Origin: Streptomyces lincolnensis
Lineage (GTDB): Bacteria; Actinomycetota; Actinomycetes; Streptomycetales; Streptomycetaceae
Length of the DNA: 64,000 bases
Assembly (NCBI RefSeq): GCF_001685355.1
Contig: NZ_CP016438.1
Span: forward strand, 9,300,001 to 9,364,000
Direction of reading: 5' to 3'
Below are positions 8,979-18,052 of this stretch, piece by piece. Positions within the stretch are counted from its first letter, which is position 1, and each line of letters opens with the position of its first letter. A program made the position numbers and the translations under genes. Below the pieces are notes generated by a model. The model was not told where the DNA came from and ran no database searches. It saw nothing but the letters and a program-made list of their open reading frames with translations.

Positions 8979-9021
8979 TCTGAACACAGATGAATTCAGA
9001 GTCAACTTACTGCAAAGTAAG
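8979..9021. promoter_or_regulatory. Two dyads in the propeller/TetR intergenic region, probable TetR operator
   Basis: CTTACT (9006-9011) and AGTAAG (9016-9021) form a perfect dyad with a 4-base centre, giving TTACTGCAAAGTAA, a typical TetR-family site. A second dyad, TCTGAA (8979-8984) with TTCAGA (8995-9000), lies next to it. Both are between the divergent propeller and TetR genes, so control of both by the TetR protein is likely. Confidence 0.6.
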
Positions 9022-9111
9022 GAAGAGGCGCCCTTCTCCACAAGACTGCGTACACGACAAAATTGACCTGGAACGAAGCGCCCGGCGAGCGGGCGGGACA
9101 AGGAGGCGCGC

Positions 9112-9774
9112 GTGGCGGGCAGGCTCAAGGCGCCGACAGGCCGTTACGGCGGCAGGTCGGCCGAGGAGCGGCAGGCCGAGCGCCGCCGGCGCTTCCTGGA
9201 CGCGGCACTCCAGCTCTTCGGCGACACCCCCGGCTACCGCGGCACCACGGTCGCCGCTCTCAGCGAGGCCGCCGGCCTGTCCACCCGCCAGTTCTACGAG
9301 GAGTTCCGCACCCTCGAGGACGTCCTGGCCGCCCTGCACCTCCAGGTCAACGACTGGGCCCAGGAGGCGGTCCTGGCCGCCGTGGCCGACGCGGAGCACC
9401 TGCCCCTGGCCGACCGGGTCGCCGCGATCTTCCGGGCGTACGCCGCGAACGTCACCGGCGACCCGCGCCGCGTCCGCATCACCTTCGTCGAGATCATCGG
9501 CGTCAGCCCCCGCCTGGAGGAGCAGCGCCTGGCCCGCCGCGCCCACTGGATCGACCTCGTGTGCGCCGAGGCCGAGGCCGCCGTCCGGCGCGGGGAGGCC
9601 GCCCGCCGCGACTACCGGCTCCCCGCGACCGCCTTCATCGGCAGCGTCAACGGACTGCTCCACGACTGGAACGCCGGCTGGCTGGACGCGACGCTGGACG
9701 AGGTCGTCGAGGAACTGGTCCGGCAGCTGCTGGGGATCCTGCGCCCGCCGGGCTGGCCCCCGCCCTCCGCCTGA
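9112..9774 (+). CDS. TetR/AcrR-family transcriptional regulator
   Basis: Repressor of 220 aa. The N-terminal HTH spans about residues 22-68 (RFLDAALQLFGDTPGYRG, then VAALSEAAGLSTRQFYEEF). The all-helical C-terminal ligand domain is diverged. GTG 9112 is chosen for its strong AAGGAGG at a good distance. It is divergent from the secreted propeller, and dyads at 8979-9021 are its likely targets. The effector is unknown. Confidence 0.9.
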   Translation: MAGRLKAPTGRYGGRSAEERQAERRRRFLDAALQLFGDTPGYRGTTVAALSEAAGLSTRQFYEEFRTLEDVLAALHLQVNDWAQEAVLAAVADAEHLPLADRVAAIFRAYAANVTGDPRRVRITFVEIIGVSPRLEEQRLARRAHWIDLVCAEAEAAVRRGEAARRDYRLPATAFIGSVNGLLHDWNAGWLDATLDEVVEELVRQLLGILRPPGWPPPSA

Positions 9775-9808
9775 CACGGCCGGGCCGCGCTCGGCCGGGG
9801 GTCCTTCG

Positions 9809-11068
9809 TCAGCGGGCCGCGCCCCGGTCCTCCAGCCGGCCCACGGCGGCCACCACCGGCGTGACGCCGTCCTCCGCGCGGATACGGGCCCCCAGTGCCC
9901 GGGCGCGCTCGCCGTACCCGGTGTCCCCGGTGGCCCGGGTGAGGGCCGCGGCCAGGGTGTCGGCGGTCAGGCGCCGCAAGGGCAGGGCGCGCGGGGCGAC
10001 GCCCAGGGAGACCAGACGGGTGGCCCAGAAGCGCTCGTCGAACTGGATCGGCACCGGGACGGCCGGAACCCCGGCACGCAGCCCGGCCGCGGTGGTGCCC
10101 GCGCCCGCGTGGTGGACCACCGCGGCCATGTGCGGGAAGAGCAGCGAGTGCGGGATCTCGTCGACGGTCAGCATGTCCTCACCGGACGCCTCCAGGCCGC
10201 CCCAGCCGCGCTGGATCACCCCGCGCAGCCCCGCCCCGCGCAGCCCACGGACGATCTCGGCACTCAGCCGCACCGGATCGGGCACGGTCGCGCTGCCCAG
10301 CCCCACGAAGACCGGCGCGGGGCCCGAGTCGATGAACTCCCGTACCCGGGAGGGGAGCCGGGTGTCGCCGTCGTACGGCCACCAGTAGCCCGCCACCTCC
10401 AGGCCCGTCCGCCAGTCGCGCGGCCGGGCGACCACCCGCGGGCTGAAACCGTGGAACACCGGCCAGTCCTGTCGCTCCCGGGCGCGCACCGCGGCGGCGG
10501 AGCCCGCTCGGGGCAGGCCCAGCCGGGCCCGCACCGCCGGCACGGTCGCCGCGTAGACCTGCTCCACCGCCAGGTTCATGCCCAGCCCCGCCATCCGGTT
10601 GCCCGCCGCTCCCCAGGAGCCGACGCCGAGCATGGGCGGGACGAACTCCCGGGTGGGGGCGAGCGGTTGGAGGTGGAGGCCCACACTCGGCAGGGACAGT
10701 CCCTCGGCCACGGTGTGCCCGAGCGGGACCATCGGGGCGGACAGGAGCAGTACGTCGGCCGCCCGGGCGGCGGCAACGACGTCGTCGGTCATCCGTCCGG
10801 CCAGGTCGCGCGCCATGGAGACCAGCCGGACCATCTTGCCCACGCCGGTCGCGCTGCGGTGCAGCGCCCGGCCCCGCGCGGACTCCAGCTCCGCCCGCGG
10901 ATCCAGCGGCAGCGGCCGGAACCGCAGCCCGGCCCGCTCCGCCAGCGACTCGAAGCAGCCGTGGGTGACCAGGGTGACCTCGTGTCCGGCCCGGGCCAGA
11001 GCATGCCCCAGACCGGTGAACGGGGCCACGTCGCCCCGGGAACCCGCCGTCATGATCGCTACGCGCAC
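9809..11068 (-). CDS. UGT-type (GT1/MGT) glycosyltransferase, second copy
   Basis: Paralog (419 aa) of the enzyme at 6443-7657. It begins MRVAIMTAGSRGDVAPFTG and carries the same HHAGAGTTAAGLRAGVPAV donor-site block; ADQPFW is replaced by FDERFWATRLV, so the sugar or its binding may differ. The GTG at 11068 has no ribosome site, but TACTGT (11074-11079, minus strand) sits five bases before it, which fits a leaderless transcript. It converges on the TetR gene (34-bp gap). Acceptor unknown. Confidence 0.88.
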   Translation of the reverse strand: MRVAIMTAGSRGDVAPFTGLGHALARAGHEVTLVTHGCFESLAERAGLRFRPLPLDPRAELESARGRALHRSATGVGKMVRLVSMARDLAGRMTDDVVAAARAADVLLLSAPMVPLGHTVAEGLSLPSVGLHLQPLAPTREFVPPMLGVGSWGAAGNRMAGLGMNLAVEQVYAATVPAVRARLGLPRAGSAAAVRARERQDWPVFHGFSPRVVARPRDWRTGLEVAGYWWPYDGDTRLPSRVREFIDSGPAPVFVGLGSATVPDPVRLSAEIVRGLRGAGLRGVIQRGWGGLEASGEDMLTVDEIPHSLLFPHMAAVVHHAGAGTTAAGLRAGVPAVPVPIQFDERFWATRLVSLGVAPRALPLRRLTADTLAAALTRATGDTGYGERARALGARIRAEDGVTPVVAAVGRLEDRGAAR

Positions 11069-11190
11069 GAGGGACAGTATGGCGCCGGAGCGCGCCCTGC
11101 GGGGCGAACGACCCGTCAGGTCCGGCCACTTCGCTCGCCGTGTCAGGTGGCCGCGGTGTCACGTTCCGCGACCGGTGTGACCTCCTCGCG

Positions 11191-11553
11191 TTACTCGTCC
11201 CAGGCCTGGATCATGGTCTGTTCGACGATCTTGCCGTCCCGCAGGGTCAGCATCGACTCGGCGAGGACACGTACCCCGTCCGGATAGCGGCAGGTCTCGC
11301 TGAACGCGACGCGGTCGTCCTGGATGACGCACTGCTCCAGTTTGTGGGTCATGTCGCGGCTGTAGACGTCGTCCAGCATCGCGCTGATCTCGTCCTTGCC
11401 GTGCAGGACCTTGGGGTGGCTGGGCTGGGTGTTGCGGTCCACGACGCGTATCTCCGCGTCGTCCGCGTAGAGCGACAGAAGAGTCGCCGCCTGTCCTTCG
11501 ATGCCCCGACGCAATGTCTCGGTGTCGAAGCCGGATCCTGCCGCGGTGGCCAT
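11191..11553 (-). CDS. NTF2-like (SnoaL fold) protein
   Basis: Small cone-fold protein of 120 aa: an N-terminal helix (LRRGIEGQAATLLSLYADDAE, shown here only for its pattern) followed by strands ending ESMLTLRDGKIVEQTMIQ, the hallmark of the NTF2-like superfamily. AAGGAGG precedes the ATG. Family members include isomerases, hydrolases and small-molecule binders; no catalytic assignment is possible. It stands alone on the minus strand downstream of no clear partner. Confidence 0.8.
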   Translation of the reverse strand: MATAAGSGFDTETLRRGIEGQAATLLSLYADDAEIRVVDRNTQPSHPKVLHGKDEISAMLDDVYSRDMTHKLEQCVIQDDRVAFSETCRYPDGVRVLAESMLTLRDGKIVEQTMIQAWDE

Positions 11554-11727
11554 GGTGAACCTCCTTCGAGGGCCGCGGCCCGACGAGGAGCGGGCCGCCC
11601 TGGGCCTTCTCCTTCGAGACTCCTCCGCCCCGGCGGCCTCGGCAAGCGCGGGCCGGGCGCTCCGCCTGACGGGTGAGCGGCACCGGGCGGCCGTGTCCGG
11701 GCCGGGCCCGCCCGCGTTGCTGAAGGC

Positions 11728-12027
11728 ATGATCTCAACTCGACGTATCGTCGCCGCCGTGGGACTCGCCGTGAGTGTCACCGGCCTCACCGCGCCCCTCG
11801 CGAACGCGGCCGACACGGCCGCCCTGGACGCCGCCGGCAAGCTGAGCCCCATCGCCACGCTCGACTCGCTCACCGTGAGTGACATCCCCGCCGAGCACAA
11901 GGACGAGATCCCGCGGGCCTCGGCGCAGCTGGCTCAGCTCAACCGGGTCAACGACCTGAACCAGTTGCAGCAGCTCACCGGACTCGCCGCCCCGGTCACC
12001 GGTCTGGTTCCCGGCATCCAGTACTGA
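11728..12027 (+). CDS. Small secreted protein of unknown function
   Basis: Exported 99-aa protein. The signal peptide MISTRRIVAAVGLAVSVTG ends near ANAAD. The mature part (about 70 aa) is rich in Ala, Leu, Asn and Gln with LNRVNDLNQLQQLTGL, likely helical and amphipathic. GAAGGC precedes the ATG. A strong terminator follows at 12043-12074. Similar short secreted proteins are common in Streptomyces; no function is known to me. Confidence 0.75.
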   Translation: MISTRRIVAAVGLAVSVTGLTAPLANAADTAALDAAGKLSPIATLDSLTVSDIPAEHKDEIPRASAQLAQLNRVNDLNQLQQLTGLAAPVTGLVPGIQY

Positions 12028-12042
12028 ATCCCGCCGTCACCG

Positions 12043-12074
12043 CGAAGGGCCGCCCGGCACCGGGCGGCCCTTCG
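12043..12074. terminator. Bidirectional hairpin terminator
   Basis: Perfect 15-bp arms, CGAAGGGCCGCCCGG (12043-12057) and its complement (12060-12074), with a 2-base centre. It lies between the convergent small secreted protein gene and the siderophore decarboxylase gene, and probably ends both transcripts. Confidence 0.85.
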
Positions 12075-12100
12075 TGTCGTTCCCGGCCGGTCGACCCAGG

Positions 12101-13357
12101 TCAACCCCGGTCGCCACCGCTGCCGTGGCTGTCGCCATCGCCATCGCCATCGCCGCCGTCGCCGTCGTCGTCCAGGAAGTGGAAGCCGGGGCGCGGGTGC
12201 ATCAGGAAGTCGTGGTGCGAGATGTTCCACGCGTAGGCGCCCGCCAGGGCGAACGCCACCCGGTCACCGGCCCTGAGCCCGGGCGCGGGAACATGCCGGG
12301 ACAGGACGTCCTTCGGGGTGCACAGCTGTCCGGCCAGGGTGATCCGCCCGCTCCCGGCGGCCGGGCGCGGCCAGGGGTGCGGCCAGGCGTCCACCGGCAG
12401 CACGGAGCACGGCTGGTCGTGGCCCTTCGTCGCCGGGGTCCGCAGATGATGGGTGCCGCCGCGGACCACGCCGAACTCCTCGCCGTGGCTGCCCTTCACG
12501 TCCAGCACCTCGGTGGCGTACCAGCCGCAGTACACCGTCAGCGCCCGCCCCGGCTCGATGCGCAGGGTCAGGCCCGGGTGTGCCTCGGTCAGCCGGGCGA
12601 GTCCGTCGCCGTAGGCGGCCCAGTCGAAGCGGCGCTCCGGGTCGGCGTAGTCGACGCTCATGCCACCGCCCACGTTCACCTCGGCGATCGGCACGTCCAG
12701 GCCCGTCGCCCACGAGACGACGGTCCCGGCCACCGTCAGCAGCTCCGGGGCTTCCAGGCCGCTGGCCAAGTGGGCGTGCACACCTCGTAGTTCGAGGTGC
12801 GGATACGTGCCGTCGGTGAGGGCGTGGACGACCTCGCGGGCCCGCTCGGGATCCATGCCGAAGGGGGTGGGCCGACCGCCCATCGCCAGCGAGCTGCCCG
12901 CCAACGAACCGTCGGCGACCGGCAGGTTGACCCGGACCAGCACGCCCACCCGGCGCCCGGGCGCGTGCCGCCGCGCCAACTCGGCGAGCACGCGCAGCTC
13001 GTGTCCGCTCTCGACGTGGAAGCGCTCGACTCCCCGCTCCAGCGCGGCCGTCACCTCGTCCGGTGTCTTGCCGGGACCGCCGAAGGCCAGCGGCCGGCCC
13101 GGCACCGCCTCGGCGACATGGGCGAGTTCGCCCCCGGAGGACACCTCGTAGCCGTCGACGTACGGGGCGAGCGCGGCGAGGATCTCCGGCTCCGGGTTGG
13201 CCTTGGCGGCGTAGTACAGCTCCACCCGGTCCGGCAGGGCGTCCCGAACGGCGCAGGCATGCGCCCGCAGCGCCGTCAAGTCGTAGACGTACGCGGGCAG
13301 TTCGGCGGCCGGCAGGGAAAGGACGCGCTCGCGGACCGCGGGTGTCGGGTCGGTCAT
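12101..13357 (-). CDS. Type III PLP-dependent decarboxylase, PvsE-like
   Basis: Decarboxylase of the diaminopimelate/ornithine (alanine-racemase fold) type, 418 aa. YYAAKANPEPE holds the PLP Lys (residue 52); VNVGGGMSVD and RIEPGRAL bind phosphate and substrate; GQLCTPKDVL carries the active-site Cys, and GAYAWNISHHDFLMHP closes the site. In vibrioferrin biosynthesis the PvsE enzyme of this class turns a serine-derived unit into ethanolamine. It is the last gene of the siderophore operon; its ATG overlaps the stop of the preceding synthetase (ATGA). Odd: after FHFLDD the chain ends in a roughly 20-residue Asp/Gly-rich tail encoded by a GCCATC-type simple repeat. Confidence 0.9.
   Translation of the reverse strand: MTDPTPAVRERVLSLPAAELPAYVYDLTALRAHACAVRDALPDRVELYYAAKANPEPEILAALAPYVDGYEVSSGGELAHVAEAVPGRPLAFGGPGKTPDEVTAALERGVERFHVESGHELRVLAELARRHAPGRRVGVLVRVNLPVADGSLAGSSLAMGGRPTPFGMDPERAREVVHALTDGTYPHLELRGVHAHLASGLEAPELLTVAGTVVSWATGLDVPIAEVNVGGGMSVDYADPERRFDWAAYGDGLARLTEAHPGLTLRIEPGRALTVYCGWYATEVLDVKGSHGEEFGVVRGGTHHLRTPATKGHDQPCSVLPVDAWPHPWPRPAAGSGRITLAGQLCTPKDVLSRHVPAPGLRAGDRVAFALAGAYAWNISHHDFLMHPRPGFHFLDDDGDGGDGDGDGDSHGSGGDRG
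12131..12172. repeat. Simple-sequence repeat in the decarboxylase 3' end
   Basis: Three exact GCCATC units (12134-12151) are flanked by degenerate GCCGTC and GTC copies. Read on the minus strand they encode alternating Asp and Gly. Such repeats change length easily, so the protein tail may vary between strains without touching the catalytic domain. Confidence 0.75.
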
Positions 13358-15135
13358 CGTGCGCCTCCGGTCGTCCCGCGCTGGATGTCCACGTTGAGGG
13401 GGGACGGCAGCCGCACGTAGCCGGCCTCGCGGTCGGGCTTGCGCTCCCAGCGGGTGAGCAGGTTGGCCTTGGCGGGCAGCGGGACCCCGGCGAGCAGGGC
13501 GGCCAGCCGCGGCGGGCAGCCGCACCGCTCGGCATAGGCCCGCAGTGTGTCGCGGACCCGGCCCCACAGCGCCGCCTCCGCACCCGGGTGCAGGTCGGCG
13601 ATGGCGGCCAGCAGCTCGGCCACGTGGTTGACGAGCAGGCAGTACACGACCCGGTCCCAGCCGCGCTGGGCGTCGTACGTCATCGGGTCCGCGACCTCGG
13701 GCGGCAGCGCGGCCAGGGTCTCGGTGTGGTGCTCGGGCACCAGCTTGGTGCCCTCCAGGTCGCGGAAGAGGACCTGGACGGGCAGGCCGTCGCCGTCGAC
13801 GCCGATCAGGACGTTCTGAAGGTGCGGTTCCAGGACCAGGCCGTGGTCGAAGTAGGCGGCCAGGACGGGCGGGAGCAGCAGGTCGAGGTAGGCCGACCAC
13901 CAGTCCAGGGCGCGCCGCTCGTCCGCTCCGTCGAGGAGGCGGGAGATGTGGGCGGGGCCGGTCGGGTACTCGTCGGCGACGGCCGCCGCGAGCAGGGGCG
14001 TGGTGCCCGGTGCCAGTCGTGCGGGCAGGCCTTCGCGGACGATGACGCCGAACCCCTCGAACAGGTCCTGGTCCGGTGTGCCGTCGGGGCCGGGCAGGGC
14101 GAGCGTGCGGTAGGCGGGCTCGCGCAGCACCGCACTGCCCGGGAAGCGCTCGGCCAGGTCGGCCAGCGCCGGGGCCAGCACGCGCGTGAGCGCGACGGCA
14201 CCGGACAGCTCGTAACTGCTGTTCTTGCGCAGGCAGTTGGTGATCCGGACGTTGAGACTGAACTTCAGGAACGTCTCGCCGTCGTACAGGGTGCGCACGG
14301 AGGCGGTGGCGGAGAACGGCTGTCCGCCCGGCCCGAGGTCGACGACGTCACCGCTCGCCAGGGCCGCGCGCAGCGCCGGGTGGTCCTGGAGGGTCTCGTA
14401 CTGCCAGGGGTGGGCGGGCAGCAGCCGGTAGCCGTCCGGGACGCCGGCGCGCTGCCGGTCCAGCACGGTGACGGCCGAGACGTCGGCGTACTCCTCGGCG
14501 ATCAGGTCGGCGCGGACCGCCAGGTGCCGCAACGGGAAGGCGGCGCCGACCTCGGGCGCGTACGCGGACCAGGCCTGCGGGTCGCCGGTGCGGGCCTTGG
14601 GCGTCGGGTGGAAGCGGTGTCCGAACAGCAGTGACTGCTCCGAGGCGAGGTAGGCCGAGAGCCGGTCGTCGGGCGCCCGGTGCTCGTGCGGCGCGGCCAG
14701 GGCGGTCGCGATCGCCGTGTGGCTGGAGGCGATCTGCTCCAGGAACTCCTCGTTGCGCACGCCGGTGCGCAGGGACAGCTCGTCGTGCGTGTACTCGGCC
14801 AGGCGCCGCCAGTCCACCGGCGCCCAGTCGTCGTCGCGCTGTTCGCTCACCGGCCCGGTGAACCGGTGCGCGCCGAGCAGCGAGGTCCGGCGCAGGGCGA
14901 CCCGCAGCAGGACCCCGCGGCGCGGCAGCCGCAGCAGAAGCCGGCCGTCGGCGACGACACTCTGGTGCTCGGGGCCCGACACCTCGCGCAGCAGACAGTT
15001 GAGGAGCGTGTGGGCCACCACGTCGTCGACGGCGGGCCGTCCGGTGGGCGCGGAGGCGGTGCCGTCCTGCGCGGCCGGGGCCGGGAGCCGGGGGGTACTC
15101 CCCGGCGACGTGTGGGGGAGGGTCAGCGAGGGCAT
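13354..15135 (-). CDS. NIS siderophore synthetase (IucA/IucC family), PvsD-like
   Basis: ATP-dependent synthetase of 593 aa that joins a carboxylate such as citrate to an amine or alcohol. Family blocks are present: KFSLNVRITNCLRKNS (ATP and phosphate region), EPHLQNVLIG and LFRDLEGTKL, with a FhuF-like C-terminal helical part. The first 35 residues are Pro/Thr-rich and poorly conserved. Its ATG (15135) overlaps the exporter stop by one base, and its end overlaps the decarboxylase start. By position it corresponds to PvsD, which in Vibrio acts on citrate first. Substrate choice is inferred from synteny only. Confidence 0.93.
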   Translation of the reverse strand: MPSLTLPHTSPGSTPRLPAPAAQDGTASAPTGRPAVDDVVAHTLLNCLLREVSGPEHQSVVADGRLLLRLPRRGVLLRVALRRTSLLGAHRFTGPVSEQRDDDWAPVDWRRLAEYTHDELSLRTGVRNEEFLEQIASSHTAIATALAAPHEHRAPDDRLSAYLASEQSLLFGHRFHPTPKARTGDPQAWSAYAPEVGAAFPLRHLAVRADLIAEEYADVSAVTVLDRQRAGVPDGYRLLPAHPWQYETLQDHPALRAALASGDVVDLGPGGQPFSATASVRTLYDGETFLKFSLNVRITNCLRKNSSYELSGAVALTRVLAPALADLAERFPGSAVLREPAYRTLALPGPDGTPDQDLFEGFGVIVREGLPARLAPGTTPLLAAAVADEYPTGPAHISRLLDGADERRALDWWSAYLDLLLPPVLAAYFDHGLVLEPHLQNVLIGVDGDGLPVQVLFRDLEGTKLVPEHHTETLAALPPEVADPMTYDAQRGWDRVVYCLLVNHVAELLAAIADLHPGAEAALWGRVRDTLRAYAERCGCPPRLAALLAGVPLPAKANLLTRWERKPDREAGYVRLPSPLNVDIQRGTTGGAR

Positions 15136-16337
15136 CAACGGCTCCTGCCAGTGCGGTACGTGAGCGGGGGGAGAGTGATCGCGAGAACGGTGACGGCGGC
15201 CGCGGCACCACCGGTCAGCACGGGGGCGGCCGGGCCGTAGCGGGCGCTGCCCGCCGCCGCGGCCAGGCCGGCGGCGACCGCGCCGGCCTTGGAGAAGAAC
15301 TCCAGCGAGCCGAACATCCCGCCGGGCGCCCGGCCCCGTGCACAGTCGGCCGCCAGTATCTGGAGGCACACCAGCCCGAAGGTGAGACCGGCGCCCAGCA
15401 GCAGGCGTACGGCGATCAGCTCTGGCAGTGATCCGGCCACGCCGTGTCCGGCGAGCCCGAGCGCGATGCAGGCGAAGCCGAGCGCGAGACCGGTCCGCGG
15501 GCGGTCGCGGAAGGCGGAGTGCACCGCCAGCGCCGCCACCAGGTAGCACAGGTGGGGCAGGGCGAAGAGCACGCCGGACAGCAGCGGGGAGGCCCCCGGT
15601 ATTCGGTCGTCGACGAGGGCGATCAGATACGGGAAGGAGATGACCGTGGAGAAGACGAAGGCGAACTCCAGGGCGTACAGCGTCTTCAGCGATACGACGG
15701 GCGCCGTCTCGCAAACGGGCGCCGACTCCTTCTCGTCGGGCTCGCGGACGGTCGGCTCCGGCTCGGGCAGCGCCGCCAGCAGCAGCGCGGCCGTCAGCGG
15801 CAGTACGGCGAGCAGCGCGTACTGGCGGTGCGGCGACAGCCAGCCGGAGAGCGAACCGACCACGATCGGCGCCGCCACCAGGGCGGCCCGCGCGCTGCCC
15901 TGCATCAGGGTGAGCGCCTTGGACAGGGCCGGGCCCTCCAGGGCGGCGCCCAGATAACCGTTGGACGCGGCGAACGTGCCGCCCAGGACGCCCTGGAGCA
16001 CCAGCGCCAGCGTGAAGGTGGCCAGGGAGTCCGCCCAGCCCGCCAGCAGGAAGGCCACGGCCAGCCCCAACTGGGCGCGCAGCAGCAGCCGTTTTCGCCC
16101 GTAGCGGTCGGCGAGCCGCCCCCAGAACGGGGCGCCCAGCGCGCCGAACACGGTCGGCACGACATACAGCACTCCCGCCCAGCGGGCCTGCCGGTCGCCC
16201 AGCTCCGGCAGGATCTCGGTGAGATACGGCGGCAGCCCGAGCGCGGCGAAGGAGGCCACGAAGTAGCAGCCGGCCACCGCGTGGACCCGGCCCCGGCCGA
16301 ACGACGTACCGGGCAACCGCAATGCTTGGGCGCTCAC
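15135..16337 (-). CDS. MFS siderophore exporter, PvsC-like
   Basis: Major facilitator of 400 aa with twelve predicted membrane spans. It shows the MFS loop motif GRLADRYGRKRLLLR after helix 2 and a charged central loop (PEPEPTVREPDEKES). It lies between the two NIS synthetases, joined to each by stop-start overlaps (GTGA at 16334-16337; TGATG at 15133-15137). GAGGGG precedes the GTG. In NIS loci such proteins export the finished siderophore, and the slot matches PvsC. Confidence 0.9.
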   Translation of the reverse strand: MSAQALRLPGTSFGRGRVHAVAGCYFVASFAALGLPPYLTEILPELGDRQARWAGVLYVVPTVFGALGAPFWGRLADRYGRKRLLLRAQLGLAVAFLLAGWADSLATFTLALVLQGVLGGTFAASNGYLGAALEGPALSKALTLMQGSARAALVAAPIVVGSLSGWLSPHRQYALLAVLPLTAALLLAALPEPEPTVREPDEKESAPVCETAPVVSLKTLYALEFAFVFSTVISFPYLIALVDDRIPGASPLLSGVLFALPHLCYLVAALAVHSAFRDRPRTGLALGFACIALGLAGHGVAGSLPELIAVRLLLGAGLTFGLVCLQILAADCARGRAPGGMFGSLEFFSKAGAVAAGLAAAAGSARYGPAAPVLTGGAAAAVTVLAITLPPLTYRTGRSR

Positions 16338-18052
16338 GCCGAACCCCTCACGTTCCGCAGGTAGTTGGGGCCGAAGGTGTAGTGCTTGTTGATGTCGGCC
16401 GCTCCCGACCGCTCCTTGGACAGCAGCGTCCCGGCGGTCACCATCGCCTTCACCGGCAGGGCCGACGCGTCGAGCACGCGGGCGCGCAGCTGCTCCGCGG
16501 CCTCGCCGCCCAGCCGGTCCACGGCCTCGGTCAGCCGCTCGCGGATGAGGGCCAGCACCGCGTCGCGGTGGCGGGGGAGGCCGAACGCGTAGGCCCCGGC
16601 GCACAGATGGAGCGTGATCGTGGTGAACAGGTCGGTGACGGCGGAGTCGTCCCGGCCGAAGGTCCTGGGGTCGTCGAAGCCCCACGGGCCGGGCAGTACG
16701 GCTTGCAGCCGCTCGGTGTTGATCCGGGGCCCGTCGTTGTCCTTGAACAGCAGACGCAGGCTCCTGGGCCGCAGCACGAGCGAGATGTTCTGCTGGTGCG
16801 ACTCCAGGGCGACGCCCTGGCCGAACAAGGTCGTCTGCCAGTCGAACAGCAGCGTCAGACAGGCGTCCAGGAGGCGGAGAGGGTCGCCGTCGTAGAACCG
16901 GTCGGCCAGGTGGTCCAGGACCAGTCGTCCGTCGGGGGCCTCGGCGAGGAGCGCGGCCATGGGGGTGACCACGGCGCCGTCGAGACCGGCCGGGTGGCGG
17001 CGGCACAGCACCGCGAGCAGTTCGTGCCCCGCGTGGGCGTAGGTGGACTCGTCGGCGTGCAGGATCGTGGCCCGGAACCGGGGCTCCCGGGCGGCCGTCG
17101 CCTCCAGCAGGCGCTGGCCGGCCGCGCCGTCCACGAGGGTGCCGGGCTTGATGGAGCGCTTGTTGCGCAGGCCCAGGGTGGCGGTGGCCAGGGGGAGTTT
17201 GAGATGTACGGAAGGATCGGCGGCCACCGCGACGGTGCGCATCGACAGGGTGGGTACCACGTCCAGGTAGGTCCGCTCGGCGAGCAGCGCGCTGTCCGCG
17301 AGACCGGCGTCCCGCAGTGCCTCCTCCAGCGGGGCGCCGACGGTCAACGGGTGGACGGGCAACGCCACATGCGTGTCCTGCACCTGCGGCAGACCGAGCG
17401 CGGCCGGGGTCGGCCAGAAGGCGGGGAGCGGGCCGGTCAGGGTGAGGGCCGCGCGGGGTACGGCCAGCCAGCGCAGGGCGAAGCGGGGATGGAACTCCGG
17501 TGCGTAGAGCCGTAGTTGCTTCTCCGTGAGCCCGGAGCGGCCGCGCGAGGTCGGGTAGACGGGGTGGTCCAGCCGGGCGGCGAGCGTGTCGTAGGCGAGG
17601 GCCGCGGTGAGGCCGGTCCAGCACGCCGGGTCGCCGCCGTGCAGCGCGGTCAGCCGCCCGGCCGTCTCGTCCCGCGTCGCCGCGTGCAGCCGTACCGTCT
17701 CCAGGGTCTGCCGGCACTCCTCGGCGAACGCGTCGAAGCCGTCCCGGTCCTCCGGCTCGGCGAGCGCGCGCAGGGCGTCGAGGACCGCCGCGTACGCGGT
17801 CAGTTCGGCGCCGTCCGACGCGCGCACCAGGAGCGGCAGCCGTGCGGCGTACGCGCTCTGGAAGCCGTCCTCGGCGACCGGCAGCAGCAGGGCGCCGCCG
17901 CCCGGTGTCGCCAGCCGAAGCCAGTCGCCGTCCGGCCGGTGTTCGAGCGTGGACCGGGTGCGCAGGCCCACCACGTCCTCGCGCAGCAGGGCGCTGAGCA
18001 CCCGGGTGAGCAGCTCGGCCTCGCAGGTGTCCGTGGCGGTCGGCGCGCTCAC
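16334..18052 (-). CDS. NIS siderophore synthetase (IucA/IucC family), PvsB-like
   Basis: Second NIS synthetase, 572 aa, clearly different from the one at 13354. Family blocks: LKLPLATATLGLRNKRSIKP, SHQQNISLVL and LLFKDNDGPRINTE, then the C-terminal AMVTAGTLLSKE helix region. It starts at GTG 18052, overlapping the ATP-grasp stop (GTGA), and ends by overlapping the exporter start. In the pvs operon the enzyme in this slot completes the molecule by joining the second half. NIS type cannot be fixed without a tree. Confidence 0.93.
   Translation of the reverse strand: MSAPTATDTCEAELLTRVLSALLREDVVGLRTRSTLEHRPDGDWLRLATPGGGALLLPVAEDGFQSAYAARLPLLVRASDGAELTAYAAVLDALRALAEPEDRDGFDAFAEECRQTLETVRLHAATRDETAGRLTALHGGDPACWTGLTAALAYDTLAARLDHPVYPTSRGRSGLTEKQLRLYAPEFHPRFALRWLAVPRAALTLTGPLPAFWPTPAALGLPQVQDTHVALPVHPLTVGAPLEEALRDAGLADSALLAERTYLDVVPTLSMRTVAVAADPSVHLKLPLATATLGLRNKRSIKPGTLVDGAAGQRLLEATAAREPRFRATILHADESTYAHAGHELLAVLCRRHPAGLDGAVVTPMAALLAEAPDGRLVLDHLADRFYDGDPLRLLDACLTLLFDWQTTLFGQGVALESHQQNISLVLRPRSLRLLFKDNDGPRINTERLQAVLPGPWGFDDPRTFGRDDSAVTDLFTTITLHLCAGAYAFGLPRHRDAVLALIRERLTEAVDRLGGEAAEQLRARVLDASALPVKAMVTAGTLLSKERSGAADINKHYTFGPNYLRNVRGSA

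Noticed and set aside
12131..12172. Short repeats as a CRISPR array
   Set aside because: The units are contiguous 6-base repeats inside a coding frame, with no spacers and no cas genes.
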